DNA from: Lithacetigena sp037446255 [NCBI: Coprothermobacterota bacterium]
GTDB lineage: Bacteria; Coprothermobacterota; HKB111
Direction of reading: 5' to 3'
Length of the DNA: 64,000 bases
Assembly: GCA_037446255.1 (NCBI GenBank)
Contig: JBBIIY010000004.1
Location: forward strand, 1 to 64,000
The notes under the pieces: model-generated
The model's database searches: none
Seen by the model: the letters and a program-made list of their open reading frames with translations, nothing else
What the model was told of the DNA's origin: nothing
Translations under genes and position numbers: made by a program
Shown here: in pieces, positions 35,812 to 45,057 of the stretch
Layout: the number at the start of each line of letters is the position of its first letter
How positions within the stretch are numbered: position 1 is the stretch's first letter

Positions 35812-36967
35812 AATATTGTTAGTTTTTGGTACCAGGCCGGAAGCTATTAAATTAGCTCCCGTGGTACTTAAATTGAGGGAATCATGTAATTTTTCTACCA
35901 TAGTTGCTGTAACAGCGCAACACCGGGAACTCCTGGACCAGGTGCTGGAGGTATTTGATATTAAAGCCGACTACGACCTTGATATAATGGAGGTAAAACA
36001 GTCCCTTTCAGATATTACTATTCGGGCTTTGAAAGGGCTAACCCAGGTGATTGAAAGAGAAAAACCAGATATGGTAATGGTTCACGGTGATACTACCACT
36101 ACTTTTTCCGGGGCTTTGGCCTCTTTTTATAATAGAATACCGGTAGCTCATGTAGAAGCTGGACTTAGAAGCAATTATAAAAGAGAACCTTTTCCGGAAG
36201 AGGTTAATAGAACCCTAACCAGTGTAGTTACCGATTTACATCTTGCTCCGACCATGCTTGCCAGGCAGAACCTTCTCCGAGAAGGGGTTTCCGACAACAA
36301 TATTATTGTAACCGGAAACACCGTTATTGATACTCTCATTGAAGCCCTGAAGCTGGTGGAAAATCGGGATTGTCAGTATGGCAAGGTGTCCATTTGTCCG
36401 GAAAACGATTATCTACTTCTGGAAGTGCACCGAAGGGAAAACTGGGGAATACCTATGAGAGAAATTTTCCTGGGTGTCAGAGATTTTTTAGTTAGCAACC
36501 CAGGTCTGCAAATGGTTTTTCCAGTCCATCCCAACCCTTTAGTAAAAGAGTTATCAGTAGAAATATTTGGAGATTTACCTGGAGTCCACCTGATTTCTCC
36601 ACTTGGCTACCTTGATTTCGTAAGGGTAATGCGTGATGCTCGCATTATCATAACCGACTCCGGGGGTATACAGGAAGAATCTACATACTTGAAAAAGCAG
36701 GTAGTTTTAGTTAGAAGGGTAACCGAAAGGCCTGAAGGTGTAGAGAGTGGTTTTATTAATATCAGCGGGATAGAAAGAAATGGAATAACTAAAAGTATTG
36801 AAAAAGCTATTAAAATATCTTATGATAGTAAAGTGTATATCAATAATAATCTCTTTGGAGATGGAAATGCCTCATCAAGAATTGTTGCGGGGATCCAATG
36901 GTTTTTAGGAATAAGTTCCGAGAAACCTCAAAACTATATGTCAGAAGGAGGACAAGCTGGTGATTAG
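35804..36967 (+). CDS. mnaA: UDP-N-acetylglucosamine 2-epimerase (non-hydrolysing)
   Basis: MnaA/WecB makes UDP-ManNAc from UDP-GlcNAc in the cytosol. The 387-residue protein begins IKILLVFGTRPEAIKLAPV and has VHGDTTTTFSGALASF, HVEAGLRS, PFPEEVNRTL and ITDSGGIQEES. TTG at 35804 overlaps the tagO stop by eight bases and follows GGCGGAAGA. The upstream frame from 35753 lies within tagO. The dehydrogenase at 45050 would oxidise its product to UDP-ManNAcA. Confidence 0.94.
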   Translation: MIKILLVFGTRPEAIKLAPVVLKLRESCNFSTIVAVTAQHRELLDQVLEVFDIKADYDLDIMEVKQSLSDITIRALKGLTQVIEREKPDMVMVHGDTTTTFSGALASFYNRIPVAHVEAGLRSNYKREPFPEEVNRTLTSVVTDLHLAPTMLARQNLLREGVSDNNIIVTGNTVIDTLIEALKLVENRDCQYGKVSICPENDYLLLEVHRRENWGIPMREIFLGVRDFLVSNPGLQMVFPVHPNPLVKELSVEIFGDLPGVHLISPLGYLDFVRVMRDARIIITDSGGIQEESTYLKKQVVLVRRVTERPEGVESGFINISGIERNGITKSIEKAIKISYDSKVYINNNLFGDGNASSRIVAGIQWFLGISSEKPQNYMSEGGQAGD

Positions 36968-38252
36968 AGTTCAGGGAGGAGCAAGACTTTCCGGGATAGT
37001 CAAGCCGGCAGGGGCAAAAAACACTACTTTACCTATTTTAGCTGGTGTTTTACTAAAAGAAGGCGAATGGGTTTTAAACAATTTTCCTCTCGTCCAAGAT
37101 ACCTTGTTTATGATAACCCTCTTAGAAGAATTGGGTTGCAAGGTGAAAGTTAAACAAGCTAAGCATCAAGCAATCATCAAGGTTCCTACCAAACTCAATA
37201 CTTCTATTGAAAGCAATATTTTTTCATCCTTAAGAGGCTCTATTTTTTTGCTGGGTTCTCTGTTGGCTCGTGAAGGTGAAGCGTTTATACCTTACCCCGG
37301 GGGATGTAATATCGGTCAAAGGCCGATTGATCTACATATCAAAGGTCTGGAAGCGTTAGGGGTCAAGTTTGACCTGGCTTCCGGATTAATCCACGCCAAA
37401 GTAGAAGGTAAAATAGCAGGTAGGGTATATCTTGACTACCCGAGCGTAGGAGCTACTGAAAATCTGATGCTTTTTGCTTCTTTATTACCCGGTGAAGTTA
37501 TCATTGATAATGCTGCTCAGGAACCCCAGGTAGTAGATCTGGGAAATTTTTTAAAAGCCAGCGGAGTAAATATTAATGGAGTAGGAACGCATAGTATCAG
37601 AATAAAAGGACCCAGAAGATTCAATCCCATCATGTTTTCTATCCCTTCTGACCCGTTGGAGGCAGGAACTTTTTTAATTGCCTCTACTATGACCGGAGGA
37701 GATGTAACTGTTAAAGATGTAGAGCCAAAGTTTCTCAACCCCCTCATTCACAAACTCAGTGAAGTAGGGGCAGATGTTAGAATGCAAAATACCACTTCTA
37801 TAAGGGTTATCGGCAAATCAAGACCCCAAGCCGCAAATATAAAAACTTTACCTTTCCCTGGTTTTCCTACGGATTTACAACCCCAGATGACCTCTTTACT
37901 GGCAATAGCTGAGGGGGTATCTTTAGTGGTGGAAACAGTGTTTGAAGGCCGTTTCCAGCACTTTAGAGAGTTAAATAAAATGGGAGCTCATGTAACTGTT
38001 GAAGGTAGACAGGCAATCATCAGGGGAGTAGATAAATTACAGGGAGCAGAAGTAATAGCTTCTGATATTAGAGCTGGTAGTTCGCTGATACTGGCAGGAT
38101 TGGTAGCAGAAGGAGAAACCAGGGTTCTGGACGATTTTCATGTTCACAGGGGTTATGAAAACCTGGTTGAGAAATTGAGTAGTTTAGGTGCGAAAATAAC
38201 CTCACAAATTGGTGATAAGGAGGTGCTGGCTGATGAGCAAGAAAAGATTTAA
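36960..38252 (+). CDS. murA: UDP-N-acetylglucosamine 1-carboxyvinyltransferase
   Basis: MurA adds enolpyruvate to UDP-GlcNAc, the first committed step of peptidoglycan synthesis and the fosfomycin target. The 430-residue protein has PAGAKNTTLPILAG near 16-29, the catalytic Cys C116 in YPGGCNIGQRPIDLH, GATENLMLFASLLPG, FPTDLQPQM and FEGRFQHFREL. C116 indicates a fosfomycin-sensitive-type site. The GTG at 36960 follows GGAGGACAAGCTG and overlaps mnaA by eight bases. Confidence 0.95.
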   Translation: MIRVQGGARLSGIVKPAGAKNTTLPILAGVLLKEGEWVLNNFPLVQDTLFMITLLEELGCKVKVKQAKHQAIIKVPTKLNTSIESNIFSSLRGSIFLLGSLLAREGEAFIPYPGGCNIGQRPIDLHIKGLEALGVKFDLASGLIHAKVEGKIAGRVYLDYPSVGATENLMLFASLLPGEVIIDNAAQEPQVVDLGNFLKASGVNINGVGTHSIRIKGPRRFNPIMFSIPSDPLEAGTFLIASTMTGGDVTVKDVEPKFLNPLIHKLSEVGADVRMQNTTSIRVIGKSRPQAANIKTLPFPGFPTDLQPQMTSLLAIAEGVSLVVETVFEGRFQHFRELNKMGAHVTVEGRQAIIRGVDKLQGAEVIASDIRAGSSLILAGLVAEGETRVLDDFHVHRGYENLVEKLSSLGAKITSQIGDKEVLADEQEKI

Positions 38253-38697
38253 TATACTGGATGCTGTAATTGTGCTGATTATATTGATGGGATTAGCTTT
38301 TGGGGGTTACAAATATTTTTACCAGCCACCTGAGGATAAAGGAGTTTTTACGCCTCAGATTGTAGAAGTACTATCCTTACATCAATTTCCTGAAGTAGTT
38401 AATAGTTTTTTATTAGGAGATAAAATTATTGATTCCACCGGTAGGGGGGTTATGGAAATAATAGAGGTAGTAGTTGAAGACAGTTATATGACAGTTTTCG
38501 CTGCTGATGGTAAAATTCACTGGAGCAGACATCCAATTATGAAAAGCTTGAGATTTAAAGCTAAAATTATTGTACCTACCCCGGCTGGTGTTCTCGTATA
38601 TAACCGAATCCCTATCAAAGCTGGAAACCGGGTTCCTTTAGAGACAAACCGGGGAAGAATAGAAGTAACCATTCTTTCAGTAAATTCCAATCCCTAA
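38233..38697 (+). CDS. DUF4330-type membrane-anchored protein
   Basis: This 154-residue protein has one N-terminal membrane segment (about 8-26, LDAVIVLIILMGLAFGG) and an extracytoplasmic beta-rich domain (VEVLSLHQFPEVVNSFLLGDKIIDS, VVEDSYMTVFAADGKIHW). It resembles DUF4330 proteins found beside wall genes in Firmicutes. The function is unknown. The ATG at 38233 has an excellent AAGGAGGTG site; an in-frame ATG at 38209 does not. It overlaps murA by 20 bases. Confidence 0.8.
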   Translation: MSKKRFNILDAVIVLIILMGLAFGGYKYFYQPPEDKGVFTPQIVEVLSLHQFPEVVNSFLLGDKIIDSTGRGVMEIIEVVVEDSYMTVFAADGKIHWSRHPIMKSLRFKAKIIVPTPAGVLVYNRIPIKAGNRVPLETNRGRIEVTILSVNSNP

Positions 38698-38700
38698 ATC

Positions 38701-40278
38701 ATGAGCTTAACCTCAGAAAAGAGCGAGAATCTAAGAAGCTCATTTGCTTTAAATAGTACCATTCTAATGCTGGGGATAATATTGGGAAGAGTTCTCGGCT
38801 ATGTTAGAGATGTTGTAGTTACTTATTATTATGGGAAATCATTTATAACTGATTCATATATGGTAGCCCTAACTTTCCCCCTGCTTTTGTACTCTTTTTT
38901 AACTGGAGGGGTGATAGTTTCGTCATTTGTTCCAGTGCTTTCTGGAGAAAAAGGCAAGAATTTCTCTATACTTTCTAACACTTTGGCTTTGGGTTTATTT
39001 ATAACAGGATCGGTTTGCTCTGTATTATCAATAATATTTGCGCCTTATATCACTAATATTCTGGCACCTTCAATGGCGGATAATGCAAAAGAGTTGACCA
39101 CTTTCCTTCTTAGAATTGCTTCTGTGGGCATACCTTTTTTGGTAGGAGCAGGTGGTTTTATGGCTACTCTTCATTGCCGCGGTGATTTTAAATTCCCTTC
39201 GCTATCAGGTTCTATTTTTAATGGATTTATTGTGCTGGGAATTGTTTCACTTACTCCATTCATCAACATAAACAGCGCCCCTATAGGATTAATTATGGGT
39301 TCAATTGCCACCTGGTTATTTTTAGGTTGGGGGTTATTGAGGATTAAATATGACTTTAAAGCAGGAATCAACTTCCTGAATCCCGGAGTCAAGAGAGTAG
39401 TAATTCTCAGCATCCCCGTGCTTTTAGGGCTGACCATATACCAGGTAAGTCCTATTATAGAAAGAGCAATAGCTTCATCTCTGGAGGTAGGAGCGATAAC
39501 TGTTATCAGCGTAGCTTCCAGGATTATCCAGCTCCCCTATGCTCTTTTCGGATTAGCAGTTTCTACAGTTTTATTACCCACACTTTCTCGAAGTGCAGCT
39601 AACTCTGACTTCCAATTATTGAAGAAAGATTTATCCTGGGGAGTGTTAAATACTTCCTTTTTCCTCTTACCCTCGGCGGTGGGTCTTTTTATGTTAAGTT
39701 ATCCCATAGTGAGGTTACTCTTTCAATGGGGTGAATTTACTCAATCTGCCGCATTTTTAACAGCTTCAGTTTTAAAGGTTTACAGTCTGGGTGTTTGGGC
39801 TCATGGAACTAATTCAGTACTTATCAGGGCTTACTATTCACTTAAAGAACCGAGAGTTCCTACATTTTTGGGAGCTCTAACCATTTTGTTTCAGGTCGTT
39901 CTCTATTTTATTCTTTCCCGATACTTTGGTGTTTTAGGTTTAGCAGCAGGGTCAACAATAGGAGCATTCGTACTTTTATTTTTATTGGTCTTATTTCTAA
40001 GACCGAGGTTAAAGGGTTTGGGAATAAGATTGGGGTTTGAAGAAATGACTAAAGGCTTTATCAGCAGCGGATTTATGGTAATAGCTTTACTTATTATTTC
40101 TCCTTATCTTATTTTTTCACAGGAAAATGTTTCTTTAAGTTATCGCTTGCTGGAAGTAATGGGGAATATCCTCATTGGCTGCTCTGTTTACTTTGTATCC
40201 AGCTACCTGTTAAAATCGGAAGTATTTATGTCTTACTTTCAGGTCGTTAAAAGGGTGTTAAAAGTTGAAAATAAATAA
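38701..40278 (+). CDS. murJ: Lipid II flippase MurJ
   Basis: MurJ/MviN flips lipid-linked wall precursors across the membrane. The 525-residue protein has about 14 hydrophobic helices. Typical segments are GIILGRVLGYVRDVVVTYYYG near 22-42, FLTGGVIVSSFVPVL, LPYALFGLAVSTVLLPTLSR near 279-298, and VLIRAYYSLKEPRVPT. It might serve the secondary polymer rather than lipid II, since it lies within that operon. The LCP gene overlaps its end by 14 bases. Confidence 0.9.
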   Translation: MSLTSEKSENLRSSFALNSTILMLGIILGRVLGYVRDVVVTYYYGKSFITDSYMVALTFPLLLYSFLTGGVIVSSFVPVLSGEKGKNFSILSNTLALGLFITGSVCSVLSIIFAPYITNILAPSMADNAKELTTFLLRIASVGIPFLVGAGGFMATLHCRGDFKFPSLSGSIFNGFIVLGIVSLTPFININSAPIGLIMGSIATWLFLGWGLLRIKYDFKAGINFLNPGVKRVVILSIPVLLGLTIYQVSPIIERAIASSLEVGAITVISVASRIIQLPYALFGLAVSTVLLPTLSRSAANSDFQLLKKDLSWGVLNTSFFLLPSAVGLFMLSYPIVRLLFQWGEFTQSAAFLTASVLKVYSLGVWAHGTNSVLIRAYYSLKEPRVPTFLGALTILFQVVLYFILSRYFGVLGLAAGSTIGAFVLLFLLVLFLRPRLKGLGIRLGFEEMTKGFISSGFMVIALLIISPYLIFSQENVSLSYRLLEVMGNILIGCSVYFVSSYLLKSEVFMSYFQVVKRVLKVENK

Positions 40279-41164
40279 ACAATTTTTAATAAACTTGCTG
40301 CTTATATTTCTGGTAATGATATCGGTTTATAAACTTCTGGAAGTGATTAATATAGTTAATTCCTTTTCCCTTGAGTCACAGGGTATTATTTACGAAGAAG
40401 GGAAAGTACCAAAGGTATTAAATATCCTGGTAAGCGGAATTGATTCTACCGGTAATAATGGTAGCAGGCCTGGAGTAGAACATGCCCGGGCAGATGTTAT
40501 TCTGTTAGTTTCCCTGAATATATCTGAAGAAAAAGTAAATGTTATTTCTATCCCCAGAGACACCCGGGTAGAAATTGAAAGACATGGGGTTCAAAAAATC
40601 AACCATTCTCGTTCCTATGGGGGAATAATCCTGTTGTTGGACACGGTTTCTAAGTTGCTGGAGGTTGATATTGACTACTATTTTGAAGCTGATTTTTATG
40701 GATTCAAGATGTTGGTTGATGAGTTAGGCGGAGTTTATTATACAGTAGAACGCGAACTCAAAGACACTCTAACTGACCCTCCCATATTTGTTCCTACCGG
40801 GACTTATAACCTTAATGGCGACCAGGCACTGGGTATTATGCGTTACCGAAATTATCCCCTGGGAGATATAGATAGGATAAAAATCCAGCAGGGTTTGTTT
40901 AAAGCTATTGTGAAAGAATTATTAAAACCTAAAAGGCTGTTACAGACCCGTTCATTATCCCAGATTTTTTACCAGTATATAAAAACTGATCTGTTCTATA
41001 ATAATTTGATATCAATAGTATTATCCCTGAAAAACCTCCAGATAGAAAATATTAATTTTCATACCCTTGCAGGCCATCCTTCTACAATAGGAGGCGTACA
41101 ATACTGGATTATAAACGGAAATGAATTTATTCAACTTAAAGAAAATAGTATCTTTAGAAGATAG
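40265..41164 (+). CDS. LytR-CpsA-Psr (LCP) wall-polymer ligase
   Basis: LCP enzymes attach lipid-linked polymers to peptidoglycan outside the cell. The 299-residue protein has a signal-anchor helix (about 7-25), then NILVSGIDSTG near 54-64, RADVILLVSLN, ISIPRDTRVEI, KINHSRSYGG, and MRYRNYPLGDIDRIKIQQ. The Arg and Asp residues in these blocks are the catalytic and pyrophosphate-binding ones. TTG start inside the murJ end. It would be the last step for the polymer made by this operon. Confidence 0.9.
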   Translation: MKINKQFLINLLLIFLVMISVYKLLEVINIVNSFSLESQGIIYEEGKVPKVLNILVSGIDSTGNNGSRPGVEHARADVILLVSLNISEEKVNVISIPRDTRVEIERHGVQKINHSRSYGGIILLLDTVSKLLEVDIDYYFEADFYGFKMLVDELGGVYYTVERELKDTLTDPPIFVPTGTYNLNGDQALGIMRYRNYPLGDIDRIKIQQGLFKAIVKELLKPKRLLQTRSLSQIFYQYIKTDLFYNNLISIVLSLKNLQIENINFHTLAGHPSTIGGVQYWIINGNEFIQLKENSIFRR

Positions 41165-42764
41165 TATTTTTATCAAAAAAACCCACGAAAGTATCATCTT
41201 AAACTGGTTAAAAAGTAAGCCTGGTTTTCCTTTGTTGCATTGGTTACCGGGCTCATTTACCTCCAGGGTTTTTGATTATATAAGAATATTAATAGAAAAT
41301 TCGTTCGTATATACTTTATTGAATAATATTTATGAAACCTGGTTAAGTATATCTCTCAGGTTTCTCATTTTGTATATAGCACTTTTCATAGCTATTATAA
41401 TTTTGCTTTTAAATTATATTACCGCTATCCCGTTGATTCTTTATTTGTTTTTAATAATACTGTCTCTATTATTGTTTTCTTTGTTCCTGGTATTTCCGAA
41501 TCTTGATACCCAGAACAGCTGGATATTCAAGAACCTGAAGAACTTCTGGGATACTCTGAAAAAAAATATCGTGATTATTTTCTGGTCTTTTTTCCCTTTC
41601 TTTGACCTGGTTTTTCGACGTTTCACCCCCCTTAAAGGTGCCTGGGATGAGTTATTTTTAATTGCTTTTCTGATTTTAGGATTAGCTGTTGGTATTAAAA
41701 ATAAAGTAAAATTACCACCTTTCACTTTTAATTTAATGTTTTTTTATCTGATAATCGGGTTCAGCGCCTTATTATCATCACATCCCCTTTCTATCAATAT
41801 TGAAGGTTTACGCAGTATAGCCTTTCCTACTCTCATTTTCTTCATCGCCTATGTTTTTCTTAAAGCAAGTGGTAGTTCTGAAGTAGGCTATTCTTCTATT
41901 GCACTAAGCAGCATGTTTTTAGGAATAATCGGTATTGCCCAGTATGCTCTGGGTTTAGATATGCCTTCAGGCTGGGTAGATGTAGATTACGAAGCTTTAA
42001 TAATAAGGACTCGAGCCTTTTCCATAATTGGAAGTCCGAATTTTCTGGCAGCTTATCTACTTTTTGGGATAGGTACCTCAATTTCTTTACTACTGACCAA
42101 AAAGAGTGTAATAAATAAAATATTCTGGTTTGTGGTACTTATCATCACTATTTTATCATTATCCTTTACCTTTGCCCGAGGAGCCTTCCTGGCCCTGGGA
42201 GCATCTATTGGGGTACTAAGTATCCTGGTGGAGCCAATTTTAATAATTCTGCTGGTTATCGGCGGGTTACTTTCTTATTTTATCGTTCCTTCCCTGGTTA
42301 ACCGAATGTTATTCCTTTTTTCCCCGGAATATCTGGAAAAAAGCCTTAAAGGAGGAGGAAGATTATATCGCTGGCTTATGGCTTTGGATTACATAAAAGC
42401 TAATATTTTGCTTGGTACCGGTCCTGGCACTTTTGGAGGTGGACCAGCCATAAAACACGGGTTTTTTCAGGGCATATCAGTTGATAGTTTTCATTTAAGA
42501 GTTTTAGCAGAAACCGGAATAGTGGGGTATGCAGCTTTTATTGGTCTTTTCCTGTACCTGTTCAGGTATGGTTTTTATATCATAAGTACCAAAAAATTTC
42601 TCGGTAAAAAAGCAATGTCTATAGGAGCATTGATAATATTGTTAGCTTTTTTTCTCCATAGTATGGTAGAAAATCTCTGGGATGCGCCGGGACTGGTAGT
42701 ATTATTTTCTTTGTTATCTGCCATCCTGGTGTATATAGCTGAAGAAGAATGCCCGACATCCTGA
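41121..42764 (+). CDS. O-antigen ligase/polymerase-family membrane protein
   Basis: This 547-residue integral membrane protein has about a dozen hydrophobic helices between 85 and 540. The Wzy_C-type region has FSIIGSPNFLAAYLLFG near 303-319, FTFARGAFLALGAS near 350-363, and GTGPGTFGG with VDSFHLRVLAETGIVGY near 430-470. Family members polymerise or ligate oligosaccharide units on a lipid carrier. The first 80 residues are an extra soluble part. The ATG at 41121 lies within the LCP gene and has a weak ribosome site, so a later start is possible. Confidence 0.82.
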   Translation: MNLFNLKKIVSLEDSIFIKKTHESIILNWLKSKPGFPLLHWLPGSFTSRVFDYIRILIENSFVYTLLNNIYETWLSISLRFLILYIALFIAIIILLLNYITAIPLILYLFLIILSLLLFSLFLVFPNLDTQNSWIFKNLKNFWDTLKKNIVIIFWSFFPFFDLVFRRFTPLKGAWDELFLIAFLILGLAVGIKNKVKLPPFTFNLMFFYLIIGFSALLSSHPLSINIEGLRSIAFPTLIFFIAYVFLKASGSSEVGYSSIALSSMFLGIIGIAQYALGLDMPSGWVDVDYEALIIRTRAFSIIGSPNFLAAYLLFGIGTSISLLLTKKSVINKIFWFVVLIITILSLSFTFARGAFLALGASIGVLSILVEPILIILLVIGGLLSYFIVPSLVNRMLFLFSPEYLEKSLKGGGRLYRWLMALDYIKANILLGTGPGTFGGGPAIKHGFFQGISVDSFHLRVLAETGIVGYAAFIGLFLYLFRYGFYIISTKKFLGKKAMSIGALIILLAFFLHSMVENLWDAPGLVVLFSLLSAILVYIAEEECPTS

Positions 42765-43957
42765 TAGTAGCCTATCATTTTCCTCCCGATGGAGTAGTTG
42801 GTGCCCAGAGGGTTGCCAAATTTTCCAAGTATCTCAGGAAGTTTAATTGGAATGTTAAAGTAGTTACCGTCAAAGAAAAATACTATTATTATAAAAATCC
42901 GGAATTACTGGATAATTTAGCAGGGGTTGAGGTAATCAGAACAGAAAGACTACCCACTTTCATCCCCGGGGTGAATGAAGAAGGATTTTACTGGTGTCCA
43001 TCACTCTGGCTTACCCTGAAAAAAGAAATTCTGATACAAAAACCCGATGTAGTTTACTTTACTGGCGGACCTTTTTATCACTGGATATTAGCCTGGTTAT
43101 TAAAAAGAATTTATCATTTACCTTATATTTTAGATTTCAGGGACCCCTGGTCTCTAAACCCCTATAGAAAAAAGCAGGTTACCGCATTTTCCGGATTAGC
43201 TCGTTGGCTGGAAAAGAAATTGGAGCCCTTAATAATAAAAGAAGCTGACCTGGTAATAAATGTAACTGAAGAAGCTACTATCATGTACCAGGAAAAATAT
43301 AATAAATTATGCGAGAAGAAATTTGTTACTTTGCCAAATGGAGTTGACCGAGAGGATCTTTCCGAGATAGGAGACGGGATAAATTTCACCCCATTTGACA
43401 TAGTATATACCGGAAAATTTGATAGTTTCAGAAATCCCCGCTCTTTTTTTGAAGCTTACAAGTTATTTATTGATAGGTTTTCCCTTACACCAGATGATAC
43501 CCGATTTGTTTGGGTGGGAATTCCTGAAGAATCAATATTATCCATTCTTAAAGACCTGAACTTGAAACAGTATTGCCAGATAGTTGGGTTTAAACCTTAC
43601 AAGGAAGCTTTAAAATATATCCAGGGAAGTAAAATATGCTTATTAATAGCTGGAGAACATCCTTATGAACCAACAACCAAGATATTTGATTATATTTTCC
43701 TTGATAAATATATTATTGCCCAGGCTTTACAGGGGGGTTTCGTATCCCGTGTTCTTAAAGAGTATGGTAAAGCTGACCTGATTCCTTTTTTTGACAGCAG
43801 AGCGATGTATGATGTTTTGATCAGAAATTATGAAAATGGTGGTAAGATTCTTACAGGAAATGATTCAATAAAGAGTCGATTTGATCGCGAGCATATCTCT
43901 TTTGAATTAAACAATCTGATGTTAGGGGTTATAAAAAGATATTTATGGAAAAAATAA
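42749..43957 (+). CDS. Glycosyltransferase, family 4-like (GT-B fold)
   Basis: This 402-residue GT-B protein begins PDILIVAYHFPPDGVVGAQR, the common start of group 1/family 4-like glycosyltransferases. It has DFRDPWSLNPY near 129-139, LPNGVDREDL near 194-203 and VYTGKFDSFRNP near 218-229. It likely adds one sugar of the wall polymer repeat. The donor is not identifiable. The start overlaps the Wzy-like gene by 16 bases and the end overlaps the next glycosyltransferase by 13. Confidence 0.85.
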   Translation: MPDILIVAYHFPPDGVVGAQRVAKFSKYLRKFNWNVKVVTVKEKYYYYKNPELLDNLAGVEVIRTERLPTFIPGVNEEGFYWCPSLWLTLKKEILIQKPDVVYFTGGPFYHWILAWLLKRIYHLPYILDFRDPWSLNPYRKKQVTAFSGLARWLEKKLEPLIIKEADLVINVTEEATIMYQEKYNKLCEKKFVTLPNGVDREDLSEIGDGINFTPFDIVYTGKFDSFRNPRSFFEAYKLFIDRFSLTPDDTRFVWVGIPEESILSILKDLNLKQYCQIVGFKPYKEALKYIQGSKICLLIAGEHPYEPTTKIFDYIFLDKYIIAQALQGGFVSRVLKEYGKADLIPFFDSRAMYDVLIRNYENGGKILTGNDSIKSRFDREHISFELNNLMLGVIKRYLWKK

Positions 43958-45057
43958 AGGTTGCCCACCTTATAGGGGGTGGAGATGTTGGTGGAGCAAA
44001 ACAGCATTTACTAACCCTTCTTTCTCACCTCAATAGTGATAAATTTACTCCGTCTGTTATAGCCCTGGGTGATGGCATCCTGGTTAAAGAGGCAAAAGAA
44101 TTGAACATCAAAACGCACATTATACCTTATAAAGGGGTATTATGGTGGAAGGTGTTAAAACCTCTGAAAGAGATAATCAGGCAGGAAAAACCTGATATAC
44201 TCCATACACATGGTGTAAGAGCTAATTTTTACGGAAGGGTTGGTTGCCTGGGTAAGAAGAAAACCAGGGTAATTACTACCATACACAGTATCCCTTATTA
44301 TGACTATTCTAACCTATTCTGGGGGATAGCGGCTACCCTGGTAGATACCGCTACTTCCAAAATGGTTGACTCCTTTGTAGCTGTTTCTAAAGCTGTTTTG
44401 AACCACCTTTTAAAGAGAGGAGTTCCTTTAAGTAAAATAGAAGTCATTTATAATGCTATTGATGAAACAGACTTAACCTTAACTTCAGAAAAAACGACCG
44501 CAGTACCGATTATTGGTACTGTTGGCAGGTTGGTTAAAGTAAAAGGACATGTTTACTTGTTAGAAGCAATACCCGAAGTTATTAAAAAATATGGACCTGT
44601 GGAAGTAAGGTTTATCGGTGCTGGTCCCTTGAAAGAATACCTAACCTCGGTTGCCCGAAAATTAGGTATTCAGGAACAGGTTGTTTTTGCCGGTAGAGTA
44701 AAAGATGTTTATAAAGAGATTTCACAATTTACTATTGGTGTTTTTCCCTCTCTCATGGAAGGAATGGGTTTAGCGGTTATTGAAACCATGGCTATGGGGA
44801 TTCCCATTATTGCTTCCCGGGTAGGAGGGATTGAAGAGGTGGTAGCTCACGAAAAAACCGGTATTCTGGTAAAAAGAAAAAATCCATCTGCTTTAGCCGA
44901 TTCAATTATTGAACTTTTAGAAAATGAAATTTACCGAAGACAACTCGGCCAGGAAGGTAGAAAGCAAGTTTTATTGAGATTCAATCTAAACCATATGCTG
45001 GAGAGAACCGAATGGTTATATTTAAAAATTAAGGATGGAGTGATGGGAAATGGATAA
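43945..45057 (+). CDS. Glycosyltransferase family 4
   Basis: The 370-residue protein has an N-terminal GGGDVGGAKQHLLTLL acceptor-side loop (11-26), HTHGVRANFYGR near 90-101, and the GT4 donor site: GRLVKVKGH near 194-202, and PSLMEGMGLAVIETMAMGIPIIAS near 269-292, which contains the EGxGLxxxE signature. It likely acts in assembly of the polymer repeat. It overlaps both neighbours by a few bases. Confidence 0.9.
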   Translation: MEKIKVAHLIGGGDVGGAKQHLLTLLSHLNSDKFTPSVIALGDGILVKEAKELNIKTHIIPYKGVLWWKVLKPLKEIIRQEKPDILHTHGVRANFYGRVGCLGKKKTRVITTIHSIPYYDYSNLFWGIAATLVDTATSKMVDSFVAVSKAVLNHLLKRGVPLSKIEVIYNAIDETDLTLTSEKTTAVPIIGTVGRLVKVKGHVYLLEAIPEVIKKYGPVEVRFIGAGPLKEYLTSVARKLGIQEQVVFAGRVKDVYKEISQFTIGVFPSLMEGMGLAVIETMAMGIPIIASRVGGIEEVVAHEKTGILVKRKNPSALADSIIELLENEIYRRQLGQEGRKQVLLRFNLNHMLERTEWLYLKIKDGVMGNG